From assembly GCF_000276665.1 (NCBI RefSeq), contig NW_004955418.1:2379894-2443893 (forward strand): a DNA stretch of 64,000 nt. The letters run 5' to 3'. Origin of the DNA: Chinchilla lanigera (lineage: Eukaryota > Chordata > Mammalia > Rodentia > Chinchillidae). How positions within the stretch are numbered: the first letter of the stretch is position 1; each line of letters begins with the position of its first letter. Both the position numbers and the translations under genes were made by a program. Shown here one piece after another: positions 59,501 to 61,444 of the stretch. The notes beneath the pieces were generated by a model. The model saw nothing but the letters and a program-made list of their open reading frames with translations. It was not told the origin of the DNA and ran no database searches.

Positions 59501-60444
59501 AAGTCACAGAAATCTTGCTGCCTTAGCCTCCCTACGGTTCAGATTATGCCCAGCAGTTTCCAAACCCTTTACCATGTTTTTTAAGGCTTTGTACACTTTA
59601 CCCATAGTACTTTAGTCTCTCATTTCCTCAAATACACAAAGTTTTAGGGTTTTGCATGGATTGTTGCCTCAGTTGGAAATGAATGCTTCTCCCAAATGTA
59701 ATGCTAGGTCAGCTCCTTGTCATTCCGTACTCAGCTCAAATGAAACTAAGAGTCCTTGTACCATCTAGTGAAGTTGCTCCCCTTGGAGTACCCGTGTTGC
59801 ACTGTGACTCCATCCTGTATGGACAGAATGAATTTTTTTTTTATAATTAGGTTTATTGGTACATTTTAAGTATACATAATGATCACATTCATCATAGGCA
59901 GAGTAAATCTTTATAGCACTTACTGTTTGAAATTATTCATTTATTTATCTGATTATTTGGTTGTTGGTTTTCTTCCCCTGAATATATGCTGCACGAGAGC
60001 AGGACAGATGTCTGCTGTGTTTACAGCTGTGTCTCCAGTGCCCATCATTGTCCTCCTTTGTAGGTGCTCTGTGATGGCTGACTGAATAGAATAGCTCTCT
60101 TGCTGTATATGTAATTTAAATGTTTTATGTGACTTTAAAATATCTGAGCCTGTGGCACTGTTAATATGTATTAGCTAAAACTACTGTTATTGTCATCTTT
60201 TTTCTGAAATCTAGATGCAAAACCCAAAAGCTCTGATGGAGAGTTTGTACCTCAGACCCGTCCACGGAGTAACACTCTTCCAAAAAGTTTTGGCTCTTCT
60301 CTAGACCATGAAGGTGAAGCAAGTGAGGAGGAATCCAGAGCTATTCAGAAGGAGAAAAAACCATCAAAGGAAGCAACCCTTGAATTTATTCTGAAAAAAC
60401 TGAAGGAAAAACGTATTGAGAGATGTCTTCCAGAAGATATCAAG
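14428..60444 (+). CDS. FAM13B: FAM13B, RhoGAP-fold protein (partial, C-terminus beyond window)
   Basis: Coding exons: 14428-14584, 15028-15240, 19061-19238, 19535-19676, 25775-25929, 36400-36441, 37519-37674, 40330-40462, 46801-46865, 48947-48995, 50824-50971, 55862-56072, 56651-56780, 57346-57427 and 60215-60444. All junctions are GT-AG and the sum is 2091 nt, 697 codons without a stop. Two optional exons (53767-53850, 54279-54344) would add 28 and 22 residues. Residues 23-212 form a RhoGAP domain, followed by an acidic linker, a Ser-rich basic region and coiled coils (about 569-593, 604-620, 669-690). I recognise the sequence as FAM13B, the paralogue of FAM13A; its role is poorly defined and I infer Rho-family signalling only from the fold. 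GAP chemistry is doubtful, because the arginine-finger position is Gln62. The missing C-terminus lies to the right. Confidence 0.95.
14585..15027. other. intron 3, repeat-free
   Basis: A 443-bp intron between the first two coding exons, with no SINE. Phase 1 splice (Gly53 split G|GC). Confidence 0.8.
15028..15240 (+). CDS. FAM13B: FAM13B coding exon 2 (RhoGAP core)
   Basis: Acceptor gacatag|gcgg, donor ctcaag|gtaata. Residues 53-124. It contains the arginine-finger loop, here GLFQVNG (residues 59-65), where active RhoGAPs have Arg; the codon is CAA at 15054-15056. It also has '[15 protein letters not shown]' (97-111), which matches the LLKxxLRELPEPL family signature with Arg99 in place of the usual Lys. 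Confidence 0.95.
15362..16018 (+). mobile_element. solo LTR of an endogenous retrovirus
   Basis: 657 bp starting TGTAGTGG and ending CCGCCACA, an imperfect inverted terminal pair of TG...CA type. The 5-bp TSD gaaag is at 15357-15361 and 16019-16023, and removing the element restores the host repeat exactly. A TATA-like 'cttataaataatcatata' lies near the right end. No gag or pol remains, as expected after LTR-LTR recombination. Confidence 0.8.
15759..15882 (+). repeat. three ~41-bp direct repeats in the LTR
   Basis: Units start at 15759, 15799 and 15841 and share 'cat(g)...gacgttgt...tctgggcctcagttggatt' features with drift. Repeats at this place are typical of U3 enhancers. Confidence 0.55.
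16325..16497 (-). repeat. B1 SINE
   Basis: Near-consensus reverse B1; TSD gaaatcattt at about 16315-16324 and 16498-16507. Confidence 0.85.
16530..16722. mobile_element. Tigger/MER2-like DNA transposon end
   Basis: 'cttactgtacgtaatttataaattagactttat', then 'cttccattgtgagtcttgaggtatatcccctgcaggtgaagagggactgctgta'-type sequence has the order of the TcMar-Tigger terminal region found across mammals. Old and non-coding. Confidence 0.6.
17248..17332 (-). repeat. ID-like SINE
   Basis: 'tgctgggaatcaaacttagg' to 'gagctatattcctggccct'; TSD agttactttttt at 17236-17247 and 17333-17344. Confidence 0.85.
17478..17566 (-). repeat. ID-like SINE
   Basis: 'gtggtactagggattgaac' to 'gagctacatccccagcc'; older subtype with 'gtgtgctaggctagcac'. 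Confidence 0.75.
17669..17846 (-). repeat. B1 SINE
   Basis: Two T-runs, then a reverse B1 with a small local duplication near the end (acaggctgcaggcgtgagcc). Confidence 0.85.
18041..18200 (+). repeat. B1 SINE
   Basis: Young forward copy; perfect 14-bp TSD aagaaattacttct at 18027-18040 and 18201-18214. Confidence 0.9.
18340..18446 (+). repeat. B1-ID composite, 5'-truncated
   Basis: 'gccagcctggccaacttaac' to 'gatcttgtctcaaaata', then 'gccttgggttgagtctccag'. Confidence 0.6.
18450..19060. other. unique intron 4 tail
   Basis: No repeat recognised up to the exon at 19061. One 97-codon open frame (18523-18816) shows no family resemblance. Confidence 0.5.
19061..19238 (+). CDS. FAM13B: FAM13B coding exon 3 (RhoGAP, distal)
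   Basis: Acceptor gttttatag|attat, donor cttcca|gtaagt. Residues 124-183. '[29 protein letters not shown]' is the central helix pair. '[11 protein letters not shown]' (169-179) is the NLAxVFGP motif, with Ser172 where active members have Asn and an extra Asn just before it. Confidence 0.95.
19360..19475 (+). repeat. MIR SINE
   Basis: 'tttacagatgggaaaactgaagcatagaatgatgac' and 'aattgctcaggttt' follow the MIR core order. It sits in the short intron between two RhoGAP exons. Confidence 0.6.
19535..19676 (+). CDS. FAM13B: FAM13B coding exon 4 (end of RhoGAP)
   Basis: Acceptor attcttag|catt, donor gaacag|gtgaga. Residues 183-230, ending in phase 0. '[22 protein letters not shown]' is the terminal RhoGAP helix; the rest starts the acidic, Ser-rich linker ([14 protein letters not shown]). 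Confidence 0.95.
19731..19860 (+). repeat. B1 SINE, internally shortened
   Basis: Lacks the second 'ccagcctg' unit (ends 'ctctgtgagaccctgtctc'). TSD aatatgctt at about 19723 and 19861. Confidence 0.8.
20063..20206 (-). repeat. B1 SINE
   Basis: 'ggagacagggtcttgctata' to 'gtgaccacactgggc'. Confidence 0.8.
20226..20301 (-). repeat. ID-like SINE
   Basis: 'gtgctggagattgaaccaag' to 'gagctaaacccc', 20 bp after the B1. Confidence 0.7.
20343..20450 (-). repeat. truncated B1
   Basis: About 45 bp shorter than usual: the segment between 'agttcatgctgg' and 'tcttgaactcacagtg' has lost one unit. Confidence 0.7.
20641..20938 (-). repeat. old ID (20641-20721) and B1 (20792-20938)
   Basis: ID: 'ggtacttaagagtgaaccc' to 'gttagatcccctgccc'. 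B1: 'gagatagggccttgttatg' to 'ccaccatgtctagc'. Confidence 0.65.
21073..21246 (+). repeat. B1 SINE with (TAAA)n tail
   Basis: Full B1, then 'aaacaaacaaataaataaat'; the tail has turned into a short tetranucleotide repeat. Confidence 0.85.
21688..21810 (-). repeat. B1 SINE, internally shortened
   Basis: (TTG)n head and a single 'ccaggctagccttgaa' unit. Confidence 0.75.
22036..22220 (-). repeat. B1 SINE
   Basis: CT-rich head, 'gacagggttgtgctagg', ending 'cactatgcctggct'; flanked by imperfect 'attactggaat'/'attactagaat'. Confidence 0.8.
22500..22649 (-). repeat. B1 SINE
   Basis: Short head 'tgtctttttgagacagtctc', end 'caccaccacgcctggc'. Confidence 0.85.
23285..23398 (+). repeat. ID-like SINE
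   Basis: Young copy with A-rich tail. Perfect 14-bp TSD caaattgctctgga at 23271-23284 and 23399-23412. Confidence 0.9.
23825..23907 (+). repeat. ID-like SINE
   Basis: 'ttggggatacagctcagtgg' to 'gatttctggtacc'. Confidence 0.75.
24207..24273 (-). repeat. B1 fragment
   Basis: Only the 5' third of a B1 (agtcctcctgccttagtcac ... caccacacccagct). Confidence 0.7.
24429..24579 (-). repeat. B1 SINE
   Basis: Complete reverse copy ending 'caccaccacatctggc'; 'catttgat' repeats at both flanks. Confidence 0.85.
24858..25365 (-). repeat. L1 3' UTR fragment, interrupted
   Basis: 'gtttcattctggcagattca', 'ggtcacattcatggtaggga', a pyrimidine-rich block and 'ttttgggtttctcacacgag'. Same family and orientation as 7195-7505 and 37270-37450. 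Confidence 0.65.
25109..25206 (-). repeat. ID-like SINE inside L1
   Basis: TSD tcttccattctttttt at 25093-25108 and 25207-25222 interrupts the L1 pyrimidine block. Confidence 0.85.
25398..25472 (-). repeat. ID-like SINE, old
   Basis: 'gtggtactagggattgaacc' to 'gttatactcccagccct'. Confidence 0.7.
25599..25700 (-). repeat. ID-like SINE just before a coding exon
   Basis: TSD agagtattatgtctt (25584-25598) / agagtagtatgtctt (25701-25715), one mismatch. It ends only 74 bp upstream of the exon at 25775. Confidence 0.88.
25775..25929 (+). CDS. FAM13B: FAM13B coding exon 5 (acidic linker)
   Basis: Acceptor tttttcctgtag|gtta, donor aacaag|gtaaat. Residues 231-282. Very acidic ([19 protein letters not shown]), then '[18 protein letters not shown]'. 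Likely disordered. Confidence 0.95.
26146..26232 (-). repeat. ID-like SINE
   Basis: 'gtggtactggggattgaact' to 'gagctacatccccagccc'; it touches the next B1. Confidence 0.8.
26246..26486 (-). repeat. B1 SINE with 72-bp tandem duplication
   Basis: The head (CT-run, T-run and 40 bp from ggtcttcgttgagacagg) is present twice, 26274-26313 and 26346-26385, identical over 40 bp; the rest of the B1 follows once. Confidence 0.85.
26714..26760 (+). repeat. 47-bp mini-B1
   Basis: Only the B1 head (gggcatggtg) fused to the B1 end (tctcaaaaagacagaaaaac), with no middle. Flanked by a 15-bp TSD, ctaaatggcatactg (26699-26713) / ctaaatggcatgctg (26761-26775). Confidence 0.75.
26870..26986 (-). repeat. ID-like SINE
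   Basis: Long T-rich head, 'gtactgggaatcaaactcag', 'gctatatccctggcc', with imperfect 'ccatacat' flanks. Confidence 0.8.
27222..27382 (+). repeat. B1 SINE
   Basis: Forward copy; 'gaaaaattaca' repeated on both sides. Confidence 0.88.
27551..27720 (-). repeat. B1 SINE
   Basis: Perfect 13-bp TSD tgctttattgtgt at 27538-27550 and 27721-27733. Confidence 0.88.
27997..28151 (+). repeat. B1 SINE
   Basis: TSD gtttccctgg at 27987-27996 and 28152-28161. Confidence 0.88.
28633..28757 (-). repeat. B1 SINE, damaged
   Basis: T-run, 'ggtggtcttgcttattttaa', ending 'gcctgctccacct'. Confidence 0.65.
29068..29163 (-). repeat. ID-like SINE
   Basis: 'ctggtactggaaatcgaact' to 'gctaaatccccagcccc', then a (TTTG)n run. 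Confidence 0.85.
29230..29327 (-). repeat. ID-like SINE
   Basis: Perfect 14-bp TSD tcaaatgaaatctt at 29216-29229 and 29328-29341. Confidence 0.9.
29675..29855 (-). repeat. old ID-B1 composite
   Basis: 'tactgggcgttgaaactcag' to 'acatccctagccc', then 'gagacaggagtcttacagaa' to 'tctatgcctggc'. Confidence 0.6.
30271..30437 (-). repeat. B1 SINE
   Basis: Flanked by 'agtccagttttttt' and 'agtccaggttttttt'. Confidence 0.85.
30478..30808 (-). repeat. B1 SINE(s) around an assembly gap
   Basis: A reverse B1 begins at 30478, runs into a T-run inside its body, and is lost in N (30554-30787). 'gtgtgccaccacacctgcc' after the gap is a B1 end. Confidence 0.6.
30554..30787. other. assembly gap (N)
   Basis: 234 N. 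The T-run on its left edge and B1 sequence on both sides suggest a SINE/homopolymer collapse, not missing gene sequence. Confidence 0.95.
30850..31195 (+). repeat. L1M-type 3' UTR fragment
   Basis: 'accacaattatctattttac', 'accattatgagtactttgct', 'acaactgcactagcagtata' and 'gactttgccagtattttg' keep the order of the ancient L1 3' UTR. Later pieces may extend to about 32010 (ttaaatttgcatttctggtt). Confidence 0.6.
31204..31328 (-). repeat. B1 SINE
   Basis: Single-unit reverse B1 inside the L1M; 'ttacaatattt' on both sides. Confidence 0.8.
31540..31703 (-). repeat. old ID-B1 composite
   Basis: 'accattgagctataccctc', then 'gggacagagtcttgctaagc' to 'taccatgcctggctc'. Confidence 0.6.
32049..32203 (-). 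repeat. B1 SINE
   Basis: 'ttgaggcagggtctcacagt' to 'actaccacccctggct'; a 9-bp 'gattacagg' stutter near the end. Confidence 0.8.
32470..32628 (+). repeat. B1 SINE
   Basis: TSD agaaaccacgaatta (32455-32469) / agaaaccacaaatta (32629-32643), one mismatch. Confidence 0.9.
33199..33374 (+). repeat. B1-ID composite SINE
   Basis: 'cccagcatttgggaggctga' to 'gatcctgtctcaaaata', then 'ctggagatatagctcagtcc' and 'ctgggttcagtccccatc'. Confidence 0.7.
33424..33561 (+). repeat. B1 SINE, left arm of an inverted pair
   Basis: Forward B1 ending 'gtgagaccctgtaaaaaag', directly followed by a reverse copy. Confidence 0.85.
33566..33706 (-). repeat. B1 SINE, right arm of an inverted pair
   Basis: Reverse B1 ('ttttgagacaagcacttgct' to 'gcatgagccaccag') only a few bases after the forward one. 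Confidence 0.85.
33710..35068. other. long repeat-poor block in intron 8
   Basis: About 1.36 kb without SINEs, rare in this window, and less AT-rich than its surroundings. Open frames here (34281-34463, 34474-34701) are short and unrecognised. No flanking splice sites fit the FAM13B frame that I could see. Confidence 0.45.
35069..35228 (-). repeat. B1 SINE
   Basis: Reverse B1 with an extra 'cttgactttgaacttgttta' segment; 'ctgctcactt'/'ctgcccactt' flanks. Confidence 0.8.
35875..36005 (+). repeat. MIR SINE
   Basis: 'catttgggcaagttaattaacatctttgagctttaactttg', 'gggaataattataactcc' and 'taaataagataaatgcatgt' follow the MIR consensus order. Confidence 0.65.
36055..36201 (-). repeat. B1 SINE
   Basis: Perfect 16-bp TSD ttgttagtgatatgtt at 36039-36054 and 36202-36217. 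Confidence 0.9.
36400..36441 (+). CDS. FAM13B: FAM13B coding exon 6 (42-nt microexon)
   Basis: Acceptor tttgttttcag|tgcc, donor gcaga|gtaagt. Residues 282-296 ([14 protein letters not shown] plus the split Asp). Both ends are phase 2, so skipping would remove 14 residues without a frameshift. Confidence 0.92.
36481..36600 (-). repeat. degenerate B1
   Basis: 'ggtgttgcccaagatggtct' to 'gggtcactgtaccc', starting 40 bp after the microexon. Confidence 0.55.
36814..36962 (-). repeat. B1 SINE
   Basis: TSD taaatttactt at 36803-36813 and 36963-36973; a small deletion before 'cagcctcccaagtg'. Confidence 0.9.
37270..37450 (-). repeat. L1 3' UTR fragment
   Basis: 'gggtttcattttggcagatttgtgcatgca', then a 'cccatcaccccttgc' pyrimidine stretch, like the start of 24858-25365. 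Confidence 0.55.
37519..37674 (+). CDS. FAM13B: FAM13B coding exon 7
   Basis: Acceptor gttttgtag|tgtt, donor aatca|gtaaga. Residues 296-348. '[20 protein letters not shown]' is an amphipathic helix typical of FAM13 proteins; the rest is polar ([19 protein letters not shown]). Confidence 0.95.
38110..38263 (+). repeat. B1 SINE
   Basis: Near-consensus forward copy (agccaggcgtggtggtgcac to tgtctcaaaaagac). Confidence 0.9.
38300..38598 (-). repeat. old ID-B1 composite with a younger ID inside
   Basis: Old ID 'gtactggggattgaaacc' is split at 38334-38429 by a forward ID; TSD gaaacctagatttttg (38318-38333) / gaaacctaggcttttg (38430-38445). It resumes 'gcactgagctatgtcccc', then an old B1 to 'catgtcaccatgc'-type end. 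Confidence 0.8.
38898..39037 (-). repeat. B1 SINE
   Basis: 'gggacagggtctttctgtgt' to 'gtgccaccatgcc'. Confidence 0.8.
39328..39636 (+). repeat. two B1 SINEs head to tail
   Basis: 39328-39475 and 39477-39636, both diverged full-length forward copies. Just upstream, 'ggcatttaaaagttggaa' occurs twice, 21 bp apart (about 39289 and 39310). Confidence 0.8.
40010..40110 (-). repeat. L1 3' UTR fragment
   Basis: 'tttattgctacatttttgatgc', 'gataacattcatcatagaga' and 'tttgtgcctgtacatg': same 3' end as 59828-59900. Confidence 0.6.
40330..40462 (+). CDS. FAM13B: FAM13B coding exon 8
   Basis: Acceptor tttattctag|ggttg, donor aatcag|gtaaga. Residues 348-392, ending in phase 0. Polar, Asn/Asp/Glu-rich ([20 protein letters not shown]), probably disordered. 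Confidence 0.95.
40549..40702 (-). repeat. B1 SINE
   Basis: 'ttttgaaacagtctcactgt' to 'gctgccatgcctggctc'. Confidence 0.8.
40754..40919 (+). repeat. B1 SINE
   Basis: Perfect 13-bp TSD aaacccacaagaa at 40741-40753 and 40920-40932; tail (aaaac)n. Confidence 0.9.
41731..41805 (-). repeat. ID-like SINE, old
   Basis: 'ggctagggattaaatccag' to 'cgctgaactgtttctactcc'. Confidence 0.6.
41831..42275 (-). repeat. B1 split by a hAT-like element
   Basis: B1 pieces 'ttttgaggcagggtcttgctg' (41831-41870) and 'gcccaggctgacactgaact' to 'gctacgcctagc' (about 42190-42275) flank the insert at 41871-42187. Confidence 0.6.
41871..42187 (+). mobile_element. URR1-like non-autonomous DNA element
   Basis: 'tactagttagttgtcgtcag', 'gacacaatgcc', 'aacatcatggcagaagggtg' and 'gccaggaagcagagcagggg': same architecture as the host of the solo LTR at 15290-16310. 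Confidence 0.5.
43085..43735. mobile_element. hAT-Charlie-like DNA repeat, interrupted
   Basis: Left part 'aacatttcaggttttgcagg', 'ggtctctgtcacaacgattt', 'gaacgaatgagcatggctgt' (43090-43230). Right part 'gggctgtagtttgccagtcc' (43690-43725) is the typical other end. A B1 and extra sequence lie between. Confidence 0.6.
43261..43445 (+). repeat. B1 SINE with (AATC)n-(TA)n tail
   Basis: Forward B1 within the hAT repeat; its tail became 'aatcaatcaatcaatctata' and a TA run. Confidence 0.85.
43825..44002 (-). repeat. B1 SINE with 8-bp tandem expansion
   Basis: The 'ggagttct' unit is repeated at 43861-43884 and again in the changed form ggggttca, where other B1s have one 'gcagttca'. Confidence 0.8.
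44140..44213 (+). repeat. ID-like SINE, old
   Basis: 'gtgtggctcagtggtgtgtt' to 'ctgggttcaatccccagcac'. Confidence 0.65.
44411..44612 (+). repeat. B1-ID composite SINE
   Basis: B1 part to 'ggccctgtctcaaaaaata', ID part 'gggtatagctgggtgctaga' to 'gggatcaaccctaagtatc'. Confidence 0.65.
44690..44910 (+). repeat. L1M-type 3' UTR fragment
   Basis: 'attgccacattgccctccat', 'aatttatactatcactacca' and 'ctatttcactatcccgtcac' follow the ancient L1 3' UTR order. Confidence 0.5.
44940..45450 (-). repeat. AATAAA-ended repeat, copy A
   Basis: Read on the minus strand: repeated 'caaccactg...cctac' units, then a 3' end 'ctttaaaataaaac' plus A-run (44940-44965). A second such end lies at about 45290-45310. 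Shares these features with 62340-62800. Confidence 0.55.
45457..45598 (-). repeat. B1 SINE
   Basis: Flanked by 'aagaaaatgcac' and 'aaggaaaatgcac'; end slightly truncated (caggtgcgccacca). Confidence 0.85.
45807..45949 (-). repeat. old ID-B1 composite
   Basis: 'actgagttacatcgcagccc', then 'gagaaaggtcgtgttgagtt' to 'ggaatgggcccca'. Confidence 0.55.
45991..46134 (+). repeat. B1 SINE
   Basis: 'ggcacacacctatgatccca' to 'gagaccctgtctccaaaaaa'. Confidence 0.8.
46135..46800. other. unique intron stretch before exon 46801
   Basis: No SINE. A 155-codon minus-strand open frame (46451-46918) overlaps the FAM13B exon on the other strand and shows no domain I recognise. Confidence 0.5.
46801..46865 (+). 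CDS. FAM13B: FAM13B coding exon 9
   Basis: Acceptor ttctctttgccag|tctg, donor gagag|gtaagc. Residues 393-414: '[20 protein letters not shown]', a segment highly characteristic of FAM13 proteins. It contains more CpG than neighbouring exons. Confidence 0.95.
47222..47409 (+). repeat. partial B1 followed by a complete B1
   Basis: First: 'gtctatgactataatcccag' to 'gagtgcaagtt'. Second: 'agctggtgtgatagtgcatg' to 'gagatccggtctcc'. Confidence 0.75.
47410..48946. other. unique stretch of intron
   Basis: About 1.5 kb without SINEs, AT-rich toward the exon. The minus-strand 120-codon frame at 47530-47892 is unrecognised and has no support. Confidence 0.5.
48947..48995 (+). CDS. FAM13B: FAM13B coding exon 10
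   Basis: Acceptor tatttttag|gaaag, donor gttctg|gtaagt. Residues 414-430 ([17 protein letters not shown]), phase 2 in, phase 0 out. Confidence 0.93.
49247..49380 (+). repeat. B1 SINE
   Basis: Flanked by aaactgcaggttta (49233-49246) and aaacctgcaggttta (about 49382-49396). One internal unit short. Confidence 0.85.
49470..49597 (+). repeat. old B1-like SINE
   Basis: 'ggccaggtgtgatggtgcgt' to 'gcatgactctaacttaaaat'; it abuts the L1. Confidence 0.6.
49598..50640 (+). repeat. L1 LINE: ORF2 tail and 3' UTR
   Basis: 'aatttgccagctacacctcag', 'gatgttggcgaggctgtggg', 'cccatttgacccagctattt', 'aatggatgcaccttgggacc' and 'catgagaaacccaaagt' give the end of L1 ORF2 and the 3' UTR in order. The frame is broken many times. 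An ID interrupts it at 50388-50487. Confidence 0.85.
50388..50487 (-). repeat. ID-like SINE inside L1
   Basis: Perfect 12-bp TSD gggagacaaatc at 50376-50387 and 50488-50499. Confidence 0.9.
50656..50745 (+). repeat. ID-like SINE, old
   Basis: 'aggctggggatgcagttcag' to 'ctgggttcagtctccagtg', with a CCACC-rich tail. Confidence 0.7.
50824..50971 (+). CDS. FAM13B: FAM13B coding exon 11
   Basis: Acceptor ttttaaaatacag|gaat, donor gaag|gtaatt. Residues 431-479 and the first base of codon 480, phase 1. '[20 protein letters not shown]' to '[13 protein letters not shown]'. Its phase-1 end fits both optional exons downstream as well as the exon at 55862. Confidence 0.95.
50972..52185. other. unique stretch of intron
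   Basis: No SINE recognised; a short (GAGT)n run at about 51102-51119. Confidence 0.5.
52190..52363. repeat. polypyrimidine tract (~175 bp)
   Basis: Almost pure C/T on the + strand, leading into the 3' portion of a reverse B1 (52370-52456, cagacttgcaatcctcctga to gtgccaccatgcccag). Confidence 0.8.
53219..53384 (+). repeat. B1 SINE
   Basis: Perfect 12-bp TSD gaaaacaaatta at 53207-53218 and 53385-53396. Confidence 0.9.
53458..53483 (+). pseudogene. tail-less 5' fragment of U6 snRNA (retropseudogene)
   Basis: 26 nt (29 with overlap into the repeat) match the 5' end of U6 snRNA from its first base, gtgctc(a)cttcggcagcacatat, with one difference (A for G at position 7). Perfect 15-bp TSDs aaatattttggtgga flank it at 53443-53457 and 53484-53498. 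There is no poly(A) tail and no U6 promoter, so it is an inserted RNA copy and not a gene. The U6 identity is from memory of the conserved snRNA. Confidence 0.8.
53499..53665 (-). repeat. old ID-B1 composite
   Basis: ID part 'actagggattgaactcagga' to 'acatctccagccc', B1 part 'gagacagtctcattcagttg' to 'gccaccacatcaggct'. The U6 fragment landed at its left edge. Confidence 0.65.
53767..53850 (+). CDS. FAM13B: candidate FAM13B cassette exon (84 nt)
   Basis: A strong acceptor (ttttttactttcttcag|aggg) opens a frame that fits phase 1 of the exon at 50824-50971. It reads 28 codons ([20 protein letters not shown]...) to a donor cttg|gtagtg, again phase 1. A second donor 9 nt later (ggag|gtagaa) would also keep the frame. 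Without splicing the frame ends at TAG 53898-53900, giving a possible short C-terminus. The donors are weak, so use is uncertain. Confidence 0.5.
54279..54344 (+). CDS. FAM13B: FAM13B optional exon (66 nt)
   Basis: Acceptor ttttccattttattag|cgtc and a strong donor gagg|gtaagt define 66 nt, phase 1 at both ends. In frame it reads 22 codons including '[20 protein letters not shown]' and joins without change to 'EPFPAF' of the next exon. The peptide looks familiar from FAM13B isoforms, but that is memory. I consider it a real, probably alternatively used exon. Confidence 0.75.
54345..55861. other. SINE-free intron before exon 55862
   Basis: About 1.5 kb without SINEs, the longest such stretch next to an exon here. 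Runs of T and A only. Confidence 0.6.
55862..56072 (+). CDS. FAM13B: FAM13B coding exon 12
   Basis: Acceptor gtttgcttacag|agcc, donor gctag|gtatat. Residues 480-550: '[20 protein letters not shown]', '[19 protein letters not shown]'. Rich in Ser, Glu and Pro; no folded domain evident. The first codon (G|AG) accepts any phase-1 exon upstream. Confidence 0.95.
56266..56347 (-). repeat. ID-like SINE
   Basis: Perfect 14-bp TSD cttgtgttaatttt at 56252-56265 and 56348-56361. Confidence 0.9.
56470..56587 (-). repeat. B1 SINE, internally shortened
   Basis: Single-unit B1 (aagcagggttttgctgtagt to caccacgcctggcc), 63 bp upstream of the next exon; 'gagagata' on both flanks. Confidence 0.8.
56651..56780 (+). 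CDS. FAM13B: FAM13B coding exon 13 (basic motif and coiled coil)
   Basis: Acceptor ttttaattcag|gatt, donor agcaag|gtaaat. Residues 550-593. 'RIRRSSFST' is a basophilic kinase-type site; '[20 protein letters not shown]' starts a coiled coil. Confidence 0.95.
57346..57427 (+). CDS. FAM13B: FAM13B coding exon 14
   Basis: Acceptor ccataattttgcag|ccct, donor caaag|gtataa. Residues 594-620: '[20 protein letters not shown]', 'KLRKQIK', a second coiled-coil stretch. Confidence 0.95.
57590..57677 (-). repeat. ID-like SINE
   Basis: 'gatactgggagtcgaactca' to 'gagctatatccctggccc'; 'ttgctgctg' repeated at 57543 and 57678. Confidence 0.8.
57734..57840 (+). repeat. B1 SINE, internally shortened
   Basis: 'gcccgggcatggtagcacat' to 'gtgagactatctcaaaaaac', flanked by 'agtttct'/'agtttcc'. 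Confidence 0.75.
57890..57987 (+). repeat. ID-like SINE with C-rich tail
   Basis: Near-intact ID, then 'accacccccccacccccccaa'-type tail (57964-57987). Imperfect TSD around 'aaatac(c/t)gcata'. Confidence 0.85.
58065..58264 (-). repeat. B1 SINE with 48-bp tandem duplication
   Basis: 58091-58138 and 58139-58186 are the same B1 segment (tttcactatgcagatcaggc...), a few mismatches apart. Confidence 0.85.
58900..59170 (-). repeat. pyrimidine tract and truncated B1
   Basis: A C/T run (58990-59045), then a reverse B1 from 'gagacggggtctcactatgt' that stops at 'gtgctgggatgacc'. Confidence 0.75.
59234..59377 (-). pseudogene. processed-transcript 3' end inserted in L2
   Basis: On the minus strand a ~130-nt sequence ends in AATAAA (59255-59260) followed by 'acttttctatcatg' and an A-run. 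Flanked by 15-bp TSDs agtttccaaactttt (59219-59233) / agtttcaaaactttt (59378-59392). The source transcript is not recognised. Confidence 0.6.
59408..59550 (-). repeat. B1 SINE, diverged
   Basis: 'aagacaaagttttgctttgt' to 'gattatgcccagc'. Confidence 0.7.
59828..59900 (-). repeat. L1 3' UTR fragment
   Basis: T-run, 'ataattaggtttattggtac', 'ataatgatcacattcatcat'. Confidence 0.6.
60215..60444 (+). CDS. FAM13B: FAM13B coding exon 15 (last in window)
   Basis: Acceptor ttttctgaaatctag|atgc, donor atcaag|gtaatg. Residues 621-697, phase 0 out. '[10 protein letters not shown]' (636-645) holds RSNTLP, a mode-1 14-3-3 binding pattern (RSxS/TxP). '[20 protein letters not shown]' is the charged helix that leads into the C-terminal region, which is outside this window. 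Confidence 0.95.
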
Positions 60445-60724
60445 GTAATGTTAGACTAAGATTTTTGTCCAGATGAGCCTTTAAAATCCTTGAAGTGAAG
60501 TAGTGACTATAGCAGGATGGAGATGTCTAGGTAATGTGACTGGCCTGTCTCCCCAAGTTTGCAGATGCAGAAATGTGTGTTTCTCAACATAGCAGAAGTA
60601 CGTGCCAAATCTTTTATAATGAAACAAAAAAGCTAGGGTCTGACTGGTTCTTTTACATGGCAGGCAGTTGGCAAGATGAGCATCTAAAGAGTGTGAAACA
60701 GAGCTAAGTCTGAATGTGGTAGTT

Positions 60725-60840
60725 GTATGTACTGAGTGCTTAGCTTATGCCAGACATTGATAAGTTAGATTATATACATCTTGCCCCTCGGTCTGTCACT
60801 AACTCTCTGATGTGCATAGATATGATTACGTCTATTAAAA
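60725..60840 (+). repeat. MIR-like fragment
   Basis: 'ctgagtgcttagcttatgccagacattgataag' resembles the MIR start. Confidence 0.45.
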
Positions 60841-61170
60841 AATGCTAACGTGGTTTGTTACAGCAATTAAATGAAATTCTGTTTTTGTTTGAGTTTTTTA
60901 TTTTCTTGATGGTGCTGAAGGTTAAACACAGGGCTTGTCTGGCTTCATGCATACTAGAAAGTGCCATACCACTACAAGCCCAGGGAATTACGTTATTTGA
61001 AGAACTGTTACTCAGTAAAGCCTGTGCCTACGGCGGTGCCAGTCAAAGCACTTGGCAACCCAAATCATGTATCAGATGAGATGTACTGGGGGAGTGAGAA
61101 GGTAAACAATTTCTGGTGATCTTTAGTCCAGGTAATGGTGAGTTGACACATTATACATAAAGTGAAATGG

Positions 61171-61247
61171 GCCGGGGATAATAGCTCAGGGGAAAAGTGC
61201 CTACCTGGCAAGTGCAAGGTTCTGAGTTCAGTTCCTGGTGCCAAAAT

Positions 61248-61299
<52 letters not shown>
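61171..61299 (+). repeat. ID-like SINE ending in (GATA)13
   Basis: ID body 'ggccggggataatagctcag' to 'gttcctggtgcc'. The tail has become a perfect GATA tetranucleotide run, 13 units, at 61248-61299. Confidence 0.85.
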
Positions 61300-61300
<1 letters not shown>

Positions 61301-61444
61301 AGTGATATTTGTTACAGGAAGATATTATCCAATGAATTTTTTTGTTTTTAGTCTTTACTTTCACTCTTATCCTAGAGATAGTAGAGTTTTGCTATAGCTG
61401 AAAGGTTTTCTGTGGAACATTCGTTCACTGAGATGGTAATAGGT

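Larger units (their letters stand above)
59170..60092 (+). repeat. L2 LINE, interrupted
   Basis: 'gcttccctttccagtttcc', 'accatgttttttaaggcttt', 'gagagcaggacagatgtctg', 'gctgtgtctccagtgcccat' and 'gtaggtgctctgtgatggct' give the L2 3' region in order. It is broken by inserts at 59234-59377, a B1 at about 59408-59550, and an L1 fragment at 59828-59900. Confidence 0.7.
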
